Shown here piece by piece: positions 59,745 through 64,000 of a stretch of DNA of 64,000 nucleotides. Every line of letters starts with the position of its first letter. Position 1 is the first letter of the stretch. Under the pieces are notes generated by a model that ran no database searches, was not told where the DNA came from, and was given only the letters and a program-made list of their open reading frames with translations. Source of the DNA: DATCLS01 sp036563805. Its GTDB lineage: Bacteria; Actinomycetota; Acidimicrobiia; Acidimicrobiales; VFJN01. Where the stretch lies: positions 62,001-126,000 of the forward strand of contig DATCLS010000094.1 in NCBI GenBank assembly GCA_036563805.1, read 5' to 3'. The position numbers and the translations under genes were made by a program.

Positions 59745-61118
59745 CTATTCGAAGTTGGTCGGCTCCGGTTCACCCCACTCGCGGGTGCTGCCGTCCCAGC
59801 AGTACCAGGGGGCGGACTCGTCGCCGACGACCTCGAACCGGCCGTCGTGGACCTGGACGTAGGCGTAGCACTCCTGGGCGTACCCGTGGGTCGCCGGGTC
59901 GTCCTCCGTCGGGGGCTCGTGCTGGCGCGTCCAGTCGACCGGGTTGATGAGGCCGCCGGCCGTGTACTCGGTCATCTGGTTGGTCGCCTCGATCACGCTC
60001 TCCCGCGTGAAGTCCTCCCCAGCGGCGAGGATCCCCTGGTAGGCCAGGTCGGCGTTGATCCAGCCCACCATCGCGATCTCGGTGGGCTCGCTGCCGGTCT
60101 CCTCCATCCACTCGAAGTAGTCGGCCAGGGCGCTGTCGCCCGGGTCGGCCTCGAAGGGGCGGAAGGCCACCTGGACCAGGTCGCCCTCGAACAGGTCGCC
60201 GGCCTCCTCGACGAACGCCTGATCGTAGGTGTTGGGGTGCAGCATGGGCACGTCGCCCATGCCTTGGCGCTCCAGCTCCTGGGCCAGGGTCTTCATGCCG
60301 TTGAGGTCCATGCACGTGCCGATGAAGTCGACGCCGGCGTCGCGCATGGCCGTGACCTCGGGGGCGATGCCGTTGGGCAGGCCGAAGGCCAGCTCGTCGT
60401 TCGTGTACACCAGCTCCTGGCCCGTCTCATCGGCGTACATCTCGATCGAGTCGGCGTTGGCGGTCACACAGTCCTTCGAGGCCTCGCTGACGCCGTAGCC
60501 GAGCACGGCCACCCGCGAGGCGTCGACCAGTGTGCCGGCGTACGGCAGGGACCGGCTCGTGCAGGTCTGACACCGGGCGCCCCAGTTGGCGAAGATCCCC
60601 TCCTGGCCGTTCATCTCGGCCGCGTGGATGCCCCACACGTACAGCGGGATGCCGGCGTCGGCCACCTCGTGCCAGCCGCTCGCCACCTGGGTGGCGCTGA
60701 ACGCCGCGAACACGTCGTTGGCGGAGACGATCTCGAGCGCCCGCTCCTGGTTGCGCGCCAGCTCATCGTCGAGCTGGGTCGTGAGCACGAGCTCGCGCCC
60801 GTGGACCCCGCCCTCGCTGTTGCGGAACGCGAAGTAGGCCTCGATGCCCTCGACATAGCAGTCGAGGTTGCAGGTGCCGAGCGGGTTGTTCGAGTTGGTG
60901 CCGAACGCCGCGAACCGGATCTCGTCCTCGGTCACGCCGGGGACGCGGCTGCCGCCGGAGCCACCGCCCGACGCGTCGCTGCTCTCGCTCGGCTCCTCCC
61001 GCCCGGAGGCGTCGTCGTCACCCGAGCCCGAGTTGCCGCACGCGGCGGCCACGAGCCCCAGCGCGACGAGCGCGCCGGCGAGCCGGTACCGCCACCGGGC
61101 GGTCGTGTTGTCGGACAT
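59745..61118 (-). CDS. Liv-type ABC transporter substrate-binding lipoprotein
   Basis: 457 residues. Signal ALVALGLVAAAC with Cys27, then a Ser/Gly/Asp-rich linker to about 58. The receptor starts GVTEDEIRFAAFGTNSNNPLGTCNLDCY; cysteines in this segment and in WGARCQTCTSR, SKDCV and GTCMDL suggest several disulfides, more than in the other two binding proteins of the window. A Trp-rich C-terminus (ESAPWYCWDGSTREWGE) follows. First gene of the Liv operon to 56093. Ligand unknown; the sequence is not closely similar to the products of 29633-30940 or 51105-52349. Confidence 0.9.
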   Translation of the reverse strand: MSDNTTARWRYRLAGALVALGLVAAACGNSGSGDDDASGREEPSESSDASGGGSGGSRVPGVTEDEIRFAAFGTNSNNPLGTCNLDCYVEGIEAYFAFRNSEGGVHGRELVLTTQLDDELARNQERALEIVSANDVFAAFSATQVASGWHEVADAGIPLYVWGIHAAEMNGQEGIFANWGARCQTCTSRSLPYAGTLVDASRVAVLGYGVSEASKDCVTANADSIEMYADETGQELVYTNDELAFGLPNGIAPEVTAMRDAGVDFIGTCMDLNGMKTLAQELERQGMGDVPMLHPNTYDQAFVEEAGDLFEGDLVQVAFRPFEADPGDSALADYFEWMEETGSEPTEIAMVGWINADLAYQGILAAGEDFTRESVIEATNQMTEYTAGGLINPVDWTRQHEPPTEDDPATHGYAQECYAYVQVHDGRFEVVGDESAPWYCWDGSTREWGEPEPTNFE

Positions 61119-61148
61119 GGCCCCCCTCCATGTTGCCTGTCTCTGTTG

Positions 61149-62333
61149 TCAGGTCTGCGGCGCAGGCACCTCCAGCACCACGGCCGTCGACATCCCCCCG
61201 CCCGCGCACATGGCGGCCACGCCGGTGCCTCCCCCTCGCCGGCGCAGCTCGTGCACGAGCGAGATCACCATCCGGGCCCCCGTCATGGCGACCGGGTGCC
61301 CCAGGCTGCACCCGCTGCCCAGCACGTTGACGAGGGCGTCGTCGATGCCGAGGATCCGCGTCGTCGCCACGCACATCGACGCGAACGCCTCGTTGATCTC
61401 CCACAGGTCGACGTCGCCGACCGTCAGGCCGGCCCGGTCGAGCGCCTTGGGGATGGCGACCGTCGGCGCCAGCCCCGTCCGGCGCGGCGGCACGCCGGCC
61501 GACGCCCAGGCCCGCACCACCCCGAGCGGCTCGCGCCCCGCCGCCTCGGCGACCGACCGCTCGGCGATCACCAGGGCCGCCGCCCCGTCGTTCACGCCCG
61601 ACGAGTTGCCGGCCGTGATGCTGAACCCCTCGATCTCGGGGTGGAGCGGCTTGAGCGCGGCCAGCTTCTCCATGCTCGTGTCGCGCCGGGGGTGCTCGTC
61701 GACCGCGAACGTCGTGCGGGTGCCGTCGCGCCGCTCGACCTCGATCGGCACGATCTCCTCGACGAAGGCGCCGGCGTCGATGGCGGCCACGGCCCGCTGG
61801 TGCGAGCGCAGCGCCCAAGCGTCCATCTCCTCGCGGGTGACGCCGGCCTCGACGGCCGCGTTCCAGCCCACGGTGATCGACATGTCGAGGTTGGGGGCCT
61901 CGGGCGTGTCCACGTGGCTGGGCGGCTGCCAGTCGGCCCAGTCGTCGGTGCCGGGCACCCTCCGCAGGAAGCGCGGCATGGTCGACACCGACTCGACGCC
62001 GCCGGCCACCACCACCTCGTCCATCCCGGCCCGGATGGTGGCGGCGGCCGTCGTGACGGCGGCCAGGCCCGAGGCGCAGTGCCGGTTGTGGGCCACGCCG
62101 GCCACGTGCTCGAGGCCGGCCTCGAGCGCCGCGTAGCGGGCGATGTCGCCGCCGCCGTAGCGCTGCTCCCCCATGACGGCGTCGTCGATGAGCGCCGGGT
62201 CGAGCCCGGAGCGGTCGACGGCCTCGCGGACGACGTGCGTGGCCAGCTCGTAGGCGTCGACGTCGACCAGCGTGCCCTTGAAGGCGGTGCCGATCGGCGT
62301 GCGGGCCGTGGAGACGATGACCGCGTCGGTCAC
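61149..62333 (-). CDS. Thiolase (acetyl-CoA C-acyltransferase)
   Basis: 394 residues, normal thiolase length. Acylated cysteine C86 in NRHCASGLAAV; NEAFA near 316; GSGCSLGHPVAMTGAR near 333-348 with the catalytic histidine; second cysteine in MCAGGGMSTAVV near 377. It cleaves a 3-ketoacyl-CoA, or in reverse condenses two acyl-CoAs. GTG 62333 overlaps the thioesterase stop by 4 bases. With the upstream thioesterase and SDR it forms a terminal beta-oxidation operon, lying directly upstream of the second Liv transporter on the same strand. Confidence 0.94.
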   Translation of the reverse strand: MTDAVIVSTARTPIGTAFKGTLVDVDAYELATHVVREAVDRSGLDPALIDDAVMGEQRYGGGDIARYAALEAGLEHVAGVAHNRHCASGLAAVTTAAATIRAGMDEVVVAGGVESVSTMPRFLRRVPGTDDWADWQPPSHVDTPEAPNLDMSITVGWNAAVEAGVTREEMDAWALRSHQRAVAAIDAGAFVEEIVPIEVERRDGTRTTFAVDEHPRRDTSMEKLAALKPLHPEIEGFSITAGNSSGVNDGAAALVIAERSVAEAAGREPLGVVRAWASAGVPPRRTGLAPTVAIPKALDRAGLTVGDVDLWEINEAFASMCVATTRILGIDDALVNVLGSGCSLGHPVAMTGARMVISLVHELRRRGGGTGVAAMCAGGGMSTAVVLEVPAPQT

Positions 62334-63148
62334 AGCCCGCTCCCTTTCTGGAGGGGGCGGATCATGGCGTCCTGGACGTAGGAGGCGACGAGGGTGCCGT
62401 CGGGCCGGAACACGTGGGCCCGGCCGTAGGACCGGCCCCGCCCGGCGTACGGGCTGTGGTGGGCCAGCAGCAGCCACTCGTCGGCCGGGAACGGCTCGTG
62501 GAACGTGAGCGTGTGGCTGATCACGCCGGTCGACAGCGTCACGTGCGCCTGGGCCTGCCCGACCCCGGCGTGGGGCCGCATGGCGGTGGCGATGAGGAAG
62601 CCGTCGGTGGCGTAGGCGAGCAGCGCCTGGGCGATGCCCGGCTCGTCGGGCGCGCCGGGGAACCGACTCCAGGCGTCGAGCTCGGGCGGGCCCACCTGGT
62701 CGGGGTCGTTGACGTCGACGTCGCCGACGATGCGGACCTGCCACTCGCCGTCGTCGCCGGCGTCGTCCGGCGGCTCGACGTCGTCGGGGGCCGGGTCCGC
62801 GTGGCGGATGAGGTCGGGCTCGTCCGCGGTGAGCAGCACCAGCGAGCGGGCGCACAGCCGGTCGCCCTGGGCGATCGTCACCGTGCTGCTGGCGAACGCC
62901 CGCCCGGCGTGCATGCGGTCGACCGTGATCTCGACCGGCGACTCGGACCTGCCGGCCCGGGCGAAGATCGTGTGGACGGTCTTGACGGTCTTGTCGTCTT
63001 GGCCGGCGAGCGCGGCGACGATCGTCTGGGCCAGCAGCTGGCCCCCGAAGATCACCGGTGTGCCGGACTCGGCGTTGGTGCCCCGGTAGGTGTCCTCGCC
63101 GGTCTGCTCGAGGCGCAGCGCCCGGACGAGGTCGTCGACGGCGACCAT
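62330..63148 (-). CDS. Acyl-CoA thioesterase II (TesB-like, double hot-dog fold)
   Basis: 272-residue TesB-type thioesterase. First hot-dog: GTNAESGTPVIFGGQLLAQTIVAA near 22-45 and TVHTIFARAGRSESPVEITVDR. Second: LAYATDGFLIATAMRPH near 185-201, then TFHEPFPADEWLLLAHHSPYAGRGRSYGRAHVF with the catalytic acid region. The middle (about 115-150) is an Asp-rich insert of low complexity. It hydrolyses acyl-CoA to free acid and CoA, probably to recover CoA from dead-end intermediates. ATG 63148 is two bases after the SDR stop. Confidence 0.9.
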   Translation of the reverse strand: MVAVDDLVRALRLEQTGEDTYRGTNAESGTPVIFGGQLLAQTIVAALAGQDDKTVKTVHTIFARAGRSESPVEITVDRMHAGRAFASSTVTIAQGDRLCARSLVLLTADEPDLIRHADPAPDDVEPPDDAGDDGEWQVRIVGDVDVNDPDQVGPPELDAWSRFPGAPDEPGIAQALLAYATDGFLIATAMRPHAGVGQAQAHVTLSTGVISHTLTFHEPFPADEWLLLAHHSPYAGRGRSYGRAHVFRPDGTLVASYVQDAMIRPLQKGSGL

Positions 63149-63150
63149 GG

Positions 63151-63921
63151 CTACTTCGGCGGAAAGCGCAGCGCGCCGTCGAGGCGGATGTTCTCGCCGT
63201 TGAGGTAGGGGTTGCGGGCGATCGACTCGACGAGGAGGGCGAACTCCTCGGGCCGGCCCATCCGCTTGGGGAACACGATGTTGCGCGTCAGGTGCTCGCG
63301 CATCTCCTCGCCGACGCTCAGCATGATGGGCGTGCCCATCGTGCCGGGGGCGATGGCGCACACCCGGATGCCGAGGGCGGCCAGGTCGCGGGCCAGCGGC
63401 AGCGTCATGCCCAGGATGGCGCCCTTGGCCGCCGCGTAGGCGAGCTGGCCGGCCTGGCCCTCGATGCCGGCGATCGAGGCCGTGTTGACCACGACCCCGC
63501 GCTGGCCGTGCTCGTCGGGCTCGTTGGCGCCCATGGCCGCGGCCGCGAAGCGGGTGACGTTGAACGTGCCGACCGCGTTCATCTCCATCGTGGAGACGAA
63601 CACGCCCTTGTCGTGGGGCGTGCCGTCGCGGGCCACCGTGCGGCCGCCGCCGGTGGCGCCGCCGGCGACGTTGACCAGCAGCGAGAACGTGCCGACCGAG
63701 CGGGCGGCCTCGATCGCCGCCCGCACGTCGTCGTCGTCGGTCACGTCGCCGCCGACGGCCACGGCCCGGTCGCCGAGCTCCTTGGCCAGGTCGGAGGCCC
63801 GGTCGCCGTCGCGGTCGAAGATGGCCACACCCAGGCCGAGGCCGGCCAGGTGGCGCACGGTCGCGCCGCCGAGGCCTCCCGCCCCGCCGGTCACCAGTGC
63901 CGATCGTCCGTCCAGGTCCAC
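63151..63921 (-). CDS. SDR family 3-hydroxyacyl-CoA dehydrogenase-like (17beta-HSD10 type)
   Basis: 256-residue SDR of the type II 3-hydroxyacyl-CoA dehydrogenase group. ALVTGGAGGLGGATVRHLAGLG near 8-29; NVAGGATGGGRT near 88-99; VVNTASIAGIEGQAGQLAYAAAKGAILGMTL near 144-174 with Ser, Tyr and Lys; and IAPGTMGTPIM. The C-terminal LNGENIRLDGALRFPP is characteristic. It oxidises a 3-hydroxyacyl-CoA to the ketoacyl-CoA that the downstream thiolase can cleave; the thioesterase lies between them. Only 79 bases remain upstream in the window, and its promoter may lie beyond 64000. Confidence 0.92.
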   Translation of the reverse strand: MDLDGRSALVTGGAGGLGGATVRHLAGLGLGVAIFDRDGDRASDLAKELGDRAVAVGGDVTDDDDVRAAIEAARSVGTFSLLVNVAGGATGGGRTVARDGTPHDKGVFVSTMEMNAVGTFNVTRFAAAAMGANEPDEHGQRGVVVNTASIAGIEGQAGQLAYAAAKGAILGMTLPLARDLAALGIRVCAIAPGTMGTPIMLSVGEEMREHLTRNIVFPKRMGRPEEFALLVESIARNPYLNGENIRLDGALRFPPK

Positions 63922-64000
63922 GTGCGTCGTCGTCCTCTCTGTGGAAGCTCTGTGGGCTGCGGTGGTCGGTGCGGGTGACGGGCCGCTCAGGCCGCAGCCA

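Noticed and set aside
58020..62381. 4.4-kb open plus-strand frame
   Set aside because: Antisense to the LivHM fusion, a binding protein and thiolase with clear motifs. Its composition (His/Arg/Asp/Gln/Gly) and lack of any domain fit a GC-rich shadow frame.
63987..64000. Possible stop of a further minus-strand gene (TGA at 63989-63987)
   Set aside because: Only about four codons are visible and any sequence could give this. No motif can be assessed.

Overview
This window is very GC-rich, with dense coding, many GTG starts and frequent 4-base stop/start overlaps (ATGA, GTGA). Together with coenzyme F420-type enzymes (a deazaflavin-dependent nitroreductase and a luciferase-like F420 oxidoreductase), tandem CaiB CoA-transferases, TetR regulators, P450s and permease fusions, it points to an actinomycete. 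An Acidimicrobiia-like or mycobacterium-like soil lineage is plausible, but the species cannot be read from the sequence. No rRNA, tRNA, CRISPR array, insertion sequence, integrase or phage gene was seen.

Layout. 1-875: N-terminal part of an aldehyde dehydrogenase cut by the window edge. 1016-6442 (minus): peptide/nickel-type ABC transporter with a fused permease-ATPase. 6793-13417 (plus): acyl-CoA synthetase, acyl-CoA dehydrogenase, enoyl-CoA hydratase, second synthetase, TetR regulator, second hydratase. 13462-18973 (minus): DapB-like dehydrogenase, CitE-like CoA-ester lyase, CaiB transferase, flavin monooxygenase and an SDR. 19114-23971: third acyl-CoA ligase, MES-like esterase, P450 and a phosphotransferase. 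24079-30940 (minus): CaiB transferase, MarR regulator and a branched-chain-amino-acid-type (Liv) transporter whose two permeases and one ATPase are a single protein. 31147-37888 (minus): aldehyde dehydrogenase, a Rieske oxygenase with a small 108-residue partner, two carboxymuconolactone-decarboxylase-like proteins around a 3-hydroxyisobutyrate-dehydrogenase-like enzyme, and another aldehyde dehydrogenase. 38010-43879: aldehyde dehydrogenase and KshB-like reductase (plus), then SDR, TauD-like dioxygenase and a second small-protein/Rieske pair (minus). 43921-56001: F420 oxidoreductase, five SDRs, a lipoprotein hydrolase, an enoyl-CoA hydratase, a tandem TetR regulator, an orphan binding protein, a DDN-type reductase and a second P450. 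56093-61118 (minus): a second complete Liv-type transporter with fused permeases. 61149-63921 (minus): thiolase, thioesterase and SDR.

Read together, this looks like a large catabolic region. Solute-binding proteins and transporters import acids or peptides. Rieske oxygenases, P450s, the TauD-like enzyme and flavin monooxygenases oxidise a recalcitrant substrate. SDRs and aldehyde dehydrogenases carry alcohols to acids. Ligases and CaiB transferases make CoA esters. Dehydrogenase, hydratases, lyase, thioesterase and thiolase perform beta-oxidation-like cleavage. A steroid, terpenoid or alicyclic acid is compatible with this set, but no gene fixes the substrate.

The most unusual signals are the duplicated Rieske plus 108-residue small-protein cassette, the LivH-LivM-LivG single-chain transporter, a TetR protein with two DNA-binding domains, and several near-identical inverted-repeat motifs shared by distant promoters, which suggest local regulons.
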